From: an uncultured Alphaproteobacteria bacterium
Lineage (GTDB): Bacteria; Pseudomonadota; Alphaproteobacteria; HIMB59; GCA-002718135
NCBI GenBank assembly: GCA_902522865.1
Contig: CABYXC010000002.1
Location: forward strand, 1-64,000
DNA: 64,000 nucleotides
Direction: 5' to 3'
Within the stretch, counting starts at the first letter, position 1. Each line of letters opens with the position of its first letter. Below, piece by piece: positions 8,387 through 16,983 of this stretch. The notes beneath the pieces were generated by a model. That model did no database searches. It had not been told where the DNA came from and worked only from the letters and a program-made list of their open reading frames with translations. The translations under genes and the position numbers were made by a program.

Positions 8387-10933
8387 ATGCCTCATCAAGA
8401 TGAAAATCTATTAGCCATACTTGGGCCCACTAACACAGGTAAAACTTATACAGCTTTTGAAAAATTATTTTCTTATTCTTCTGGAATTTTTGGTTTCCCA
8501 CTAAGATTACTTGCAAGAGAAAATTATGATAAAGCTGTAAAAAAAATTGGTCTAAGCAATGTAGCATTAATCACTGGTGAAGAAAAAATTATTCCAAAAG
8601 AAGCAAAATATTTTTTTTGTACAGTCGAATCAATGCCAAACAACATATCTGTAGATTGTATAATTATTGATGAAATTCAACTAGCTGCTGATTATGAAAG
8701 AGGCCACATTTTCACTGATAGAATTTTAAATTTAAAAGGTAATTACCAAACAATTTTTCTAGGATCATTGAATATAGAAATAATTTTAAAAAAAATTTAT
8801 CCAAATATTATAATAGAAAAAAAAAATAGGTTTTCTCAACTAACATTTCTTAGAAAACAAAATTTTTCTAAACTCGAACCTAGATCTGCGATAATAGCTT
8901 TCAATATTAATAAAGTTTATGAAATTGCAGAAAATATTCGGACTCATAAAGGTGGTACCGCAGTAGTTTTAGGATCTCTTAGCCCAAGAACTAGAAATGC
9001 TCAAGTTGAAGTATATGAAAATAAAAATGTTGATTATCTTGTAGCTACAGATGCTATTGGTATGGGTCTAAATCTTAATATTAATCACGTAAGTTTTTCA
9101 TCATTGGAAAAATTTGATGGTAGATATAACCGGAATCTTGCCCCCAATGAACTAGGCCAAATTGCTGGAAGGGCAGGCAGATATAAACAGGATGGCACTT
9201 TTAGTTATACTAAGGAAGCTGGGAATTTGGACCCACTAACTATACAACAAATAGAAACACACAACTTTGACAATATTCAAAAAATTTATTGGAGAAATAG
9301 TAATCTAGATTTTAAATCTATCGATGCATTATTTACATCATTAAAAAAGTACCCAATACAGAACTATTTTATACATAAAAAAAATGCTCTAGATGAAATT
9401 AATTTACGTAATTTAATTGAAGATAATGAAATAAAAAAAACTCTTAAATCAAAAAAAAATTTGATGTTATTATGGAACGTTTGTCAGATCCCAGACTTTG
9501 AAAAACTATTTAATGATAATTATTTAATACTTTTAAAAGATATATACCTTATTTTGATAGAAAATAATTATGAGATTCCTGAAGAATGGATTGATAAAAA
9601 AGTTAGCAGACTTAATAATTTTGGGGGAGGAATTCCTGAGTTATCAATCAAAATTTCACAAATAAGAACTTGGACGTATATATCAAATAATCACAATTGG
9701 CTTAAAAATGCGTATTACTGGAAAGAAAAGACCCAGCAAATAGAAAATGAATTATCTGATCAATTACATAATAGTCTTACAAAAAAGTTCATAGATTATT
9801 CTTCTAAATTTTTTATTCAAAATTTAGATTATCAAAAAAACCAAGATATACTTATAAAAAGTAATAAAGAAATATTTTTAGATAACAACAAATATGGGAT
9901 TATAAGGGGTTTTGATCTAATTAAAGATAAAAAAATATTTTCACAATCTCTTTTTTCGATTAGTAATATGAAAAAATCAGTAAGAAATATGATAAATAAT
10001 AAAGTTGAAAACTTTTTGAATGCACCTTTAGATTCTATTAATTTTGGTGATATTAGTAAATTAAAGATAAAAGATGAAACCTTTATTTATTGGGGAGATG
10101 AACCTGTTGGTAAATTGAAAAAAGGTGAAAGTTTATATAAACCTCATACAGATGCTTTAAATTCTGAATATTTAAGTTCAGAAAATAAATTATTAATTTC
10201 TGCAAAACTTCAAAAATGGTTAAATGAACAAATAAATGATACACTTTACCCTCTCAATAAAGATTTAAATGATGATATGAGTTCAGATGCTAGAGCAATA
10301 GCCTTTAATTGCCTTGAAAATTTTGGTAAATACCCAATTGAAAAATTTAAAGATACACTTAAAAATATCACACAAGAAAGTAAATTACATCTTTCAAAAT
10401 TAGGAATTAGAATTGGAGCTAAATACTTATTTATACCAAACTTATTAAAGAAAAAACCTTTAGAACTTTGTGCAATCTTATGGAAAACATTTTATCAAAA
10501 TGAAACAGATAAACTCCTACCACTTCCAACAAATGGTAGAGTATCTTTTATATCAGAAATTAGTATGCCAGATAAATATTGGCAATCTATAGGTTATATA
10601 AATATCAATAACTTTATTTTCAGAATTGATGTTTTTGAGAAGATTTTTTTTCTTGCTAGACAAAAATTAAAAAAAGGACCCTTTTTAGAGTCTTCAGATC
10701 TTATGAACCCTATTGGATGTAATAGTGATCAGCTAAAAGATATAATGGTTTTCTGCGGTTATGAATACATAACTATTTCTGATGAAAAGAAACTTTATTT
10801 TCTCAATAATAGAAAAAAAGAAACAAAGAAAATTATCAATAAAAAATCTAATAAAAAAATAAATAAAAGTAAAAATAATAAAATAAAAAGAGATCCTAAT
10901 TCTCCATTTGCGGTTTTAGAAAAACTTCTTTAA
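8387..10933 (+). CDS. Suv3-like ATP-dependent RNA helicase
   Basis: An 848-residue superfamily 2 helicase. Walker A is GPTNTGKT (13-20), motif II is DEIQ rather than DEAD (95-98), motif V is ATDAIGMGLN (220-229) and motif VI is QIAGRAGR (258-265). This combination is that of Suv3, the helicase of the mitochondrial RNA degradosome, and its alphaproteobacterial relatives. A long C-terminal part of about 550 residues ends in a lysine-rich tail (about residues 805-835). It probably unwinds structured RNA for decay; the partner nuclease is not encoded here. It starts four bases after acnA and leads into terB-like, fdxA and carD. Confidence 0.88.
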   Translation: MPHQDENLLAILGPTNTGKTYTAFEKLFSYSSGIFGFPLRLLARENYDKAVKKIGLSNVALITGEEKIIPKEAKYFFCTVESMPNNISVDCIIIDEIQLAADYERGHIFTDRILNLKGNYQTIFLGSLNIEIILKKIYPNIIIEKKNRFSQLTFLRKQNFSKLEPRSAIIAFNINKVYEIAENIRTHKGGTAVVLGSLSPRTRNAQVEVYENKNVDYLVATDAIGMGLNLNINHVSFSSLEKFDGRYNRNLAPNELGQIAGRAGRYKQDGTFSYTKEAGNLDPLTIQQIETHNFDNIQKIYWRNSNLDFKSIDALFTSLKKYPIQNYFIHKKNALDEINLRNLIEDNEIKKTLKSKKNLMLLWNVCQIPDFEKLFNDNYLILLKDIYLILIENNYEIPEEWIDKKVSRLNNFGGGIPELSIKISQIRTWTYISNNHNWLKNAYYWKEKTQQIENELSDQLHNSLTKKFIDYSSKFFIQNLDYQKNQDILIKSNKEIFLDNNKYGIIRGFDLIKDKKIFSQSLFSISNMKKSVRNMINNKVENFLNAPLDSINFGDISKLKIKDETFIYWGDEPVGKLKKGESLYKPHTDALNSEYLSSENKLLISAKLQKWLNEQINDTLYPLNKDLNDDMSSDARAIAFNCLENFGKYPIEKFKDTLKNITQESKLHLSKLGIRIGAKYLFIPNLLKKKPLELCAILWKTFYQNETDKLLPLPTNGRVSFISEISMPDKYWQSIGYININNFIFRIDVFEKIFFLARQKLKKGPFLESSDLMNPIGCNSDQLKDIMVFCGYEYITISDEKKLYFLNNRKKETKKIINKKSNKKINKSKNNKIKRDPNSPFAVLEKLL

Positions 10934-10954
10934 ACACATGTTTATAGGTAGAAA

Positions 10955-11404
10955 TTGATAAAACTATTAAAGAATATTTTAAATAATCAGGATTCTAAAG
11001 AAGACAAAGATTATAATCAAAATCTAGAATTACTCTCTGGATTGATGATTGAAGCTGCATATACTGATGGCCAGATTGACAAAAGTGAATTAGATAAAAT
11101 AAAATTAAGTTTAGTAAATATCTTCCAAGAGGATATAAATGAAGTTAATTTAGTTCTCGAAGAAGCAGTAAAAAATAAAAATAATTCTAAATCTCTTCAC
11201 CATTATACATCATATATAAACAAAAATTTTGACAGTGATAAAAAAATTCTTCTTATTGAAGTTTTATGGGAAATTGTTTTATCTGATGGAAAGGTACATG
11301 ATTTTGAGTCAAATCTTATTAGAAGACTAGCAGGATTACTCTATATTTCTGATGTTAACTCTGGAAATGCAAGAAAAAGAGCTCTAGATAAACTTAAGAA
11401 ATAA
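10955..11404 (+). CDS. TerB-family (tellurite-resistance-like) protein
   Basis: A 149-residue, all-helical protein with the two TerB half-motifs: [12 protein letters not shown] (about residues 34-45) and [13 protein letters not shown] (about residues 107-119). Both carry the acidic DG...E pattern that in TerB domains binds metal ions. The start is a TTG preceded by AGGTAG. TerB-like proteins occur in many bacteria in stress or envelope contexts and the cellular role is unclear, so the tellurite name should not be taken literally. It sits 21 bases after the Suv3-like gene and two bases before fdxA. Confidence 0.72.
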   Translation: MIKLLKNILNNQDSKEDKDYNQNLELLSGLMIEAAYTDGQIDKSELDKIKLSLVNIFQEDINEVNLVLEEAVKNKNNSKSLHHYTSYINKNFDSDKKILLIEVLWEIVLSDGKVHDFESNLIRRLAGLLYISDVNSGNARKRALDKLKK

Positions 11405-11405
11405 T

Positions 11406-11741
11406 ATGACTTACGTCGTTGATGAAAAATGTATAAAATGCAAGCATATGGACTGTGTAGAAGTCTGTCCCGTTGACTGTTTTTACGAGGGTGAAAATAT
11501 GTTAGTTATTCATCCAGATGAATGCATAGATTGTGGTGTTTGTGAACCAGAGTGTCCAGTTGAGGCAATATTATCAGACACAGAGGATGGAATAGAAAAA
11601 TGGGCAGAAATTAATAGACAATTCTCCGAAATATGGCCAAACATTAGTGAGAAAAAAGAACCTCCCGCTGATGCTGAACGGTGGCAAGATGTTAAAGACA
11701 AATTCAATAAATATTTCAGTAAAAATCCAGGAGATAAATGA
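11406..11741 (+). CDS. fdxA: Seven-iron type ferredoxin FdxA
   Basis: A 111-residue ferredoxin with two clusters of cysteines: C9, C12, C17, C21 and C25 in the first half, and C40, C43, C46 and C50 in [11 protein letters not shown]. This fits a [3Fe-4S][4Fe-4S] or 2[4Fe-4S] ferredoxin with the long C-terminal extension typical of alphaproteobacterial FdxA. It is an electron carrier; the partner is not identifiable from context. The stop overlaps the ATG of carD by four bases, so the two are coupled. Confidence 0.92.
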   Translation: MTYVVDEKCIKCKHMDCVEVCPVDCFYEGENMLVIHPDECIDCGVCEPECPVEAILSDTEDGIEKWAEINRQFSEIWPNISEKKEPPADAERWQDVKDKFNKYFSKNPGDK

Positions 11742-12241
11742 AAACAAAAAAAAATTCTGAGTTTAAAGTAGGTGAAGTTGTAGTTTATCCAAAACACGGT
11801 GTAGGAGAAATCACAAAAATTGAAAATATGGAAATTTCTAATATTAAAACAAGTTTTTATGTTGTTAAAATGGAGCAATCAAAGCTCATAATTAGAGTAC
11901 CACTTGATAAAAAAGATGAAGTTGGATTGAGGAAAATTTCTCCAAAGAAAATTATTGAAGAAGTCTATAATACTTTAAAGCTGAAACCAAAGATAAGAAG
12001 AATTATGTGGAGCAGGAGAGCTCAAGAATATGAAACAAAGATTTTTTCTGGAGAACCCGTTAAGATTGCTGAAGTAGTCAGAGATTTATTCAGAAAAACT
12101 AGTCAAGCAGAACAATCATATAGTGAAAGACAAATGTTCCAAGTTGCAATTGAACGTTTAGCTAGAGAAGTTGCAGCAGTTGAAAAAACAGATTATTTTC
12201 AATCAACTGAAAAAATAGAACAGATATTGAGTAAAAAATAA
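11738..12241 (+). CDS. carD: CarD/CdnL family transcription regulator
   Basis: A 167-residue protein with an N-terminal RNA polymerase interacting domain ([17 protein letters not shown], about residues 9-25) and a helical C-terminal DNA-binding domain. CarD/CdnL proteins bind the RNA polymerase beta subunit and stabilise open promoter complexes, notably at rRNA and other growth genes. It lies between fdxA and the gene leading to rpoH, an order common in alphaproteobacteria. The start overlaps fdxA. Confidence 0.93.
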   Translation: MKTKKNSEFKVGEVVVYPKHGVGEITKIENMEISNIKTSFYVVKMEQSKLIIRVPLDKKDEVGLRKISPKKIIEEVYNTLKLKPKIRRIMWSRRAQEYETKIFSGEPVKIAEVVRDLFRKTSQAEQSYSERQMFQVAIERLAREVAAVEKTDYFQSTEKIEQILSKK

Positions 12242-12245
12242 TATT

Positions 12246-13058
12246 TTGAATAACATTAGTAACTTTGTAAAACTTACAAAATCAAACAAAATTTGGGCTA
12301 TTGGTTCAATTCATTCTAATATAAAATCCTTTACTCAAATTAAAAAATTTATTTTAAATAATTTTGAAGAAAATGATAAATTAATATTTCTTGGTAATAT
12401 TATCGGATTAGGTGAAAGTTCCAAGGAAACTCTAAATAGTGTGATTGACTTAAGATTTAATTTGATGTCAAAATTCAAATTAAAATCAGAATCAATTGTT
12501 TTTTTAAGAGGTGCGCAAGAAGAAATGTTTAGTAAGTTGTTGCAACTACAACTTGCTCCCAATCCAACTGAGATCGTAGAATGGATGTTTGACCATGGTG
12601 TAAATGAAACTATTAAATCATATGGTTTTTCAGAATACGAAGTAAAAAATATTTCCTCATCTGGAACTATAAATATTTCTAAATGGACAACAAATCTAAA
12701 TAAAGCACTTCAAAAAAATCTTGGTCATACAGAATATTTTCTTAATTTAAAACATGCTGCATACTCAAAGAGTGAAAAAATTTTATTTGTTAACAGAGGT
12801 GTTGATATAACTAGACCACTATCGGCACAGAACGACTGTTTTTGGTGGGGTTTTCAAAATTTCTCTAAAATACAACAACCATACAAAACATTTCTAAGAA
12901 TTGTTAGAGGATATGAATCTGAACATGTTAATTGTTTAAAAATATCAAAAAACAATTTTGTATGTACTTTATTTAAACAACCACTATCAAATAAGTCTAT
13001 CTTATGTGGAATTTTTACAGAAAATGGGGAAATTTTAGATATTTTTGAAAATAAGTGA
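12246..13058 (+). CDS. PPP-family phosphatase-like protein lacking catalytic residues (likely pseudoenzyme)
   Basis: A 270-residue protein whose frame matches Ser/Thr-phosphatase-type metallophosphoesterases. It starts on TTG, four bases after carD, and domain homology begins near residue 15. The landmark motifs are present but degraded. GDxHG reads GSIHS (20-24, Asp lost, H23 kept), GDxxDRG reads GNIIGLG (50-56, both Asp and Arg lost), GNHEE reads GAQEE (89-93, Asn and His lost), and the later histidine motifs read VNRGVD (182-187) and VRGYE (220-224). Nearly all metal ligands are gone, yet the frame is intact and motif spacing is kept. I therefore infer a binding or regulatory role, perhaps connected to its neighbours CarD and RpoH, and not hydrolysis. 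Confidence 0.65.
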   Translation: MNNISNFVKLTKSNKIWAIGSIHSNIKSFTQIKKFILNNFEENDKLIFLGNIIGLGESSKETLNSVIDLRFNLMSKFKLKSESIVFLRGAQEEMFSKLLQLQLAPNPTEIVEWMFDHGVNETIKSYGFSEYEVKNISSSGTINISKWTTNLNKALQKNLGHTEYFLNLKHAAYSKSEKILFVNRGVDITRPLSAQNDCFWWGFQNFSKIQQPYKTFLRIVRGYESEHVNCLKISKNNFVCTLFKQPLSNKSILCGIFTENGEILDIFENK

Positions 13059-13089
13059 TCTGATTTAAATCTTTTACGTATAATTATAT

Positions 13090-13956
13090 ATGTCTATCAA
13101 AAATCTTTTCATTTCAAATAATCTTATTGAATTATCAAAAAAAGCTGCAATTCTTGAAAAAGAAGAAGAATTTTATTTAATTAACGACTGGAGAGATAAT
13201 AAAACACCAAAATCACTGCAAAAAATACTTAATTCATATCTTCGTTTAGCAGTATCTTACGCTAGAAAATACTCTAGTTATGGCCTACCAATAGATGATC
13301 TAATTCATGAAGGTGTTCTTGGAATTATGCATGCATTGGAAAAATTTGACACTTCAAAAGATTTTAGACTTTCAACATATGCGTCTTGGTGGATAAGAGC
13401 ATCAATACAAGATTATATCTTAAAGAATTGGTCAGTAGTTCGAACTGGTTCAACCGCATCTCAAAAGGCACTCTTTTTTAATCTTAAGAAAATAAAACAA
13501 AAAATAAATGATGTATCTAGAGAATTTATGGGTCAGAAAGAAATAAATGAAGTATCGAAAATGCTTAATGTTAAATCCTTAGAAGTACAAAATATGGAAT
13601 CCAGGCTTACCGGTGGTGATTTATATCTAAATCAAAAAGTTGACAACGAAACAGAAAATGATCTTATGAGTTTATTAGCTGATGATCGACAAAATCCTGA
13701 AGAGTCTTTCGAGGATTTTAACGATAAAAACATTAAAAAAGATTTTATCAATAAAGCTATAGATACATTAAATGATAGAGAGAAAACTATTATACGCTTA
13801 AGAAAATTTAGAGAAAAAAGTATAACTCTAGATGAGTTAGGGCATAAACTAAAGATAAGCAAAGAAAGAGTTAGACAAATTGAAACTAAAGCTCTAGAAA
13901 AATTAAAGAAATCTTTACTCGATATTTCACAACAAAATAAAGAATTTTTTATTTGA
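13090..13956 (+). CDS. rpoH: RNA polymerase sigma-32 factor RpoH
   Basis: A 288-residue group 3 sigma factor. Region 2 contains DLIHEGVLGIMHALEKFD (70-87) and the RLSTYASWWIRASI stretch. The RpoH box, QKALFFNLKK (125-134), is the diagnostic heat-shock sigma signature. Region 4 ends with a helix-turn-helix (LGHKLKISKERVRQIE). It directs transcription of chaperone and protease genes. It follows the pseudo-phosphatase by 31 bases. Alphaproteobacteria often have two RpoH paralogues; this window shows one. Confidence 0.95.
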   Translation: MSIKNLFISNNLIELSKKAAILEKEEEFYLINDWRDNKTPKSLQKILNSYLRLAVSYARKYSSYGLPIDDLIHEGVLGIMHALEKFDTSKDFRLSTYASWWIRASIQDYILKNWSVVRTGSTASQKALFFNLKKIKQKINDVSREFMGQKEINEVSKMLNVKSLEVQNMESRLTGGDLYLNQKVDNETENDLMSLLADDRQNPEESFEDFNDKNIKKDFINKAIDTLNDREKTIIRLRKFREKSITLDELGHKLKISKERVRQIETKALEKLKKSLLDISQQNKEFFI

Positions 13957-13970
13957 TAGCCTTATCAAAT
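13951..13970 (+). repeat. Inverted repeat over the rpoH stop codon
   Basis: ATTTGATA and TATCAAAT, perfect eight-base arms with a GCCT loop. It covers the rpoH stop codon and lies 17 bases before the start of the PagL-like gene. The stem has only one GC pair and no T run follows it on the plus strand, so it is not a standard terminator. It could be an operator or a processing hairpin. Confidence 0.4.
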
Positions 13971-13987
13971 AATTATAAGATATTTAA

Positions 13988-14518
13988 ATGTTCAGAATAT
14001 TTCTATTATTAACATTAATTTTATTTTCAAGAGAAGCTATTACAAAAGGTACGAATGTTTTTGGTCTAGGGATATATGATATTAAATTTGATGGTTCTGA
14101 TAAAAATCAATCTGTTGACTTCAGATACGAATATAGAAGTGATTACACATTAATTGATATTGGACCAAAAGAAGATAATTTTTTTTTCTTGAAACCTTTC
14201 TTTGGAGTTGAATATACCAATGACTCCGCATCTTATTTTTTAACTGGGATATATTTTGAGGATAACGTCGGCGAATTATTTGAAGGAAATAAAAGTAAAC
14301 TTTTTTTTACACCAAGTTTTGGAGCCGGTTTTTATAATGATGGGTCAGGAAAGAAACTAGGAAATGATTTACAATTCAGAACATCTTTAGAAATAAGTTA
14401 TCAATTAAAAAATAAAAATAGAGTTGGAATCTCTTTTAGTCATATTTCAAACGCAAATTTAGGTGACAAAAATCCAGGTGTTGAAATTTTAAGTATTTCA
14501 TACCATGTGCCTTATTAA
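13988..14518 (+). CDS. Lipid A 3-O-deacylase of the PagL family
   Basis: A 176-residue outer-membrane beta-barrel protein with a signal-like N terminus (about residues 1-19). Alternating hydrophobic strands follow, and the end is an aromatic C-terminal strand (SYHVPY). The catalytic motif FSHISNANLGDKNPGVE gives H152, S154 and E166. The spacing +2 and +14 equals the His-Ser-Glu triad of Pseudomonas PagL (H126, S128, E140). PagL enzymes remove the 3-O acyl chain of lipid A at the outer membrane. It follows rpoH on the same strand and ends four bases from the convergent dusA. Confidence 0.8.
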   Translation: MFRIFLLLTLILFSREAITKGTNVFGLGIYDIKFDGSDKNQSVDFRYEYRSDYTLIDIGPKEDNFFFLKPFFGVEYTNDSASYFLTGIYFEDNVGELFEGNKSKLFFTPSFGAGFYNDGSGKKLGNDLQFRTSLEISYQLKNKNRVGISFSHISNANLGDKNPGVEILSISYHVPY

Positions 14519-14522
14519 AATA

Positions 14523-15497
14523 TTAAGTTAAGTTTTTTTCACTAATAAATTTAATTAGTAAGTCCTCAATTAAGTTTATTTTTTGATCTTTCATGTATTC
14601 ATTAATTTTAGATCTATAAATTTTACTATTAGGAACAGAAAAAAATATATTAAGTAGTGGACTTAATAATCTAAATATAGATTCAAAATCTAATTTTGGC
14701 CTTATATACTCAAAATAATTATATATTATTGATTCATCAATTAATTTATTCTTTTCATTAAAAATTTTTTTATCTACCTCTTTCAAAATGAAGGGATTAT
14801 TTTTAATCAATCTTCCAACCATTACACCATCATATTCTTTTAGTAATTTTTCTGCTTTATCAAGATTATCTATCCCTCCATTAAGAATAAATACGATATC
14901 TGGGTATTTTCTTTTAATTTTTTTTACAAAATTATAATTTAGAGGAGGTATTGTCCTATTTCCCTGTGGGCTAACACCACTTAATATTGCATTTCTTGCA
15001 TGAACATAAATAACTCTAATACCAGTCTTTGATATTTCATCTATAAATTCTTCAAAAAATTCATAATTTAATTCTTTACCTATTCCCAATCTACATTTTA
15101 ATGTGGCTTCAATCTTATCATTTTGTAAAGCTTCCATACAATTTCTAACAAGAATTTTATCTCTCATAAGACATGCGCCAAAACTTCCTTTTTGTACTGC
15201 TTTGCTTGGACAACCAACATTTAAATTAATTTCATCATAATTATAATCTATTGCTATTTTTGAGGCCTTTGTTAAATCTTCTATGTCAGAACCACCTACC
15301 TGAAGTGCAACAGGGTTATTAAAGTCATTATCAATAATATTTTCTCTACTTTTTGAATAAATAAGTGATTTTGTTGCTATCATTTCACTAAATAAAAAAC
15401 TATTGTTTGATAAAATCCTATAAAGTTTCCTAGCATATGGAGTTGTATATCCCATCATTGGAGCTACACAGAATTTTCTACTAATTTCCTTTTTCAT
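14523..15497 (-). CDS. dusA: tRNA-dihydrouridine synthase A
   Basis: A 324-residue flavoenzyme that reduces uridines in the D-loop of tRNA. The N terminus FCVAPMMGYTTPYARKL is the FMN-binding barrel start; DusA usually has MMDWTD here, so MMGYTT is a divergent version. LNVGCPSKAVQKGSFGACLM carries the catalytic cysteine, and VHARNA, LNGGI and VMVGR are further barrel motifs. The mixture is closest to DusA. It is convergent with the PagL-like gene and divergent from the carbonic anhydrase gene 40 bases away. Confidence 0.9.
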   Translation of the reverse strand: MKKEISRKFCVAPMMGYTTPYARKLYRILSNNSFLFSEMIATKSLIYSKSRENIIDNDFNNPVALQVGGSDIEDLTKASKIAIDYNYDEINLNVGCPSKAVQKGSFGACLMRDKILVRNCMEALQNDKIEATLKCRLGIGKELNYEFFEEFIDEISKTGIRVIYVHARNAILSGVSPQGNRTIPPLNYNFVKKIKRKYPDIVFILNGGIDNLDKAEKLLKEYDGVMVGRLIKNNPFILKEVDKKIFNEKNKLIDESIIYNYFEYIRPKLDFESIFRLLSPLLNIFFSVPNSKIYRSKINEYMKDQKINLIEDLLIKFISEKNLT

Positions 15498-15537
15498 TTA
15501 ATTTTGCTATATAAATAATTTTTAAAATAATAATAAT

Positions 15538-16170
15538 ATGGAAATACCAAAATTTTTAATTGAAAGATATCAATTCTGGAAAAAGAATACCTTTGAAGAT
15601 TATAAAGGTATATATCAACAAGCTTCTAAAAATCCACAAAAGCCAATTGCTATGATTATTACTTGTTGTGATTCTAGAATTCTTGAAAACACAATTTTTG
15701 GCGGAAGTATTGGAGATTACTTTATTCATAGAAATATTGCGAATATAGTTCCTTCTAAAAATCATAAGGAACAAAATATACAAACCCTGTCTGCTATAGA
15801 ATATGGATTAAAAGTTCTAAAAATTCAAAACTTAATTATTTTAGGCCACTCAGATTGTGGAGGAGTTGAGTATTCTTACAAAACATTATTTGATAAAAAA
15901 AATATAAAAAATTTTGAATACATAAATCAATGGACAAGTTGTTTACAAAATTCTTATAATAATATTCCTAATAATCTTACAGAAATTGAAAAAATAACTT
16001 TTTTTGAGCAAGAAAATATAAAACAATCAATTAAAAATTTACGTGAATATGGTTTTATAGATAAATTAATTAATGAAAATAAATTGAATGTAGTTGGTTT
16101 GTGGTATCAAATTAATTCTGGTTTAATCAAGTTTTTAGATAATAATAATAGCTTTATAGATTTAGATTAA
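15538..16170 (+). CDS. Beta-class carbonic anhydrase
   Basis: A 210-residue zinc enzyme interconverting CO2 and bicarbonate. Zinc and active-site residues are C43, D45 and R47 (TCCDSR), and H104 and C107 in GHSDCGG. No signal peptide is seen, so the protein is cytoplasmic, likely supplying bicarbonate to carboxylases. It is convergent with panB and overlaps its end by four bases. Length is normal for bacterial beta carbonic anhydrases. Confidence 0.94.
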   Translation: MEIPKFLIERYQFWKKNTFEDYKGIYQQASKNPQKPIAMIITCCDSRILENTIFGGSIGDYFIHRNIANIVPSKNHKEQNIQTLSAIEYGLKVLKIQNLIILGHSDCGGVEYSYKTLFDKKNIKNFEYINQWTSCLQNSYNNIPNNLTEIEKITFFEQENIKQSIKNLREYGFIDKLINENKLNVVGLWYQINSGLIKFLDNNNSFIDLD

Positions 16171-16952
16171 TTGTAAGTAAATTTAGCACTAGGAAATTTT
16201 TTAAGCTTAACTTCTTGATTATATTTTTTAACTACATTGCTAGCAATTTTATTAAAATTAAAATAATTTTTTACAAATTTTGGTTTTTTATCATTTGTGG
16301 TTAGATTTATTAAGTCATCAAATACCAAAACTTGACCATCACAATATTTTGAAGCACCTATACCTATTGTAGGTATCGAAATATTTTCTGTAATTAGTTT
16401 AGCTGTATTGGTTGTAATACATTCTAACAATACTGCTTTAGCTCCAAGTTTTTCAGATTCTTTTGCTAATTCTAATAAATTTTGTTTTTCTTTATTAGTT
16501 TTTCCTAAAACTTTAATTTTATTAAAATTCTTATAACTTTGTGGTGTTACTCCTATATGAGAAATAACATTTACTTTTTTATCTACTAAGTGTTTTAAAA
16601 TAACTAATTTTTTTTCATTAATTTCTATCTTTAATAAATCAGGCCTACAGTGATTTAAAAGTATTTTAGCATTTTTGTATGCATCAATTTTATTATCATA
16701 TGTTTTATAAGGCATATCTAGTACTTTTAAACTTTTTTTAATTGCTTTATTTACAGCTGCCCCATGATTTTTCATCATATCCATAGTAACTCCTTGAGTA
16801 TTATTCATCCCATAGAGCGTTGAACCAATAGAGTCTCCAACTAGTATTAAATCAATTTTTCCATCTAAAATTTTTGCAATTGATGGAGAGTATGCAGTCA
16901 AACAGCTTATTGGTTTAGAAAAACTTTTGTGTAAAATTTTAATTTTCTTCAT
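16167..16952 (-). CDS. panB: 3-methyl-2-oxobutanoate hydroxymethyltransferase
   Basis: A 261-residue TIM-barrel enzyme making ketopantoate for pantothenate and coenzyme A synthesis. The motif ILVGDSIGSTLYG (36-48) holds the magnesium and substrate residues. HIGVTPQS, VLLECI and the late IPTIGIGAS motif also match PanB. PanC and PanE are not in the window. It is transcribed after dxs with a 31-base gap and ends inside the convergent carbonic anhydrase gene. Confidence 0.94.
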   Translation of the reverse strand: MKKIKILHKSFSKPISCLTAYSPSIAKILDGKIDLILVGDSIGSTLYGMNNTQGVTMDMMKNHGAAVNKAIKKSLKVLDMPYKTYDNKIDAYKNAKILLNHCRPDLLKIEINEKKLVILKHLVDKKVNVISHIGVTPQSYKNFNKIKVLGKTNKEKQNLLELAKESEKLGAKAVLLECITTNTAKLITENISIPTIGIGASKYCDGQVLVFDDLINLTTNDKKPKFVKNYFNFNKIASNVVKKYNQEVKLKKFPSAKFTYN

Positions 16953-16983
16953 TTTTAAATTTCAATTAAATTTTTATTAAGAA

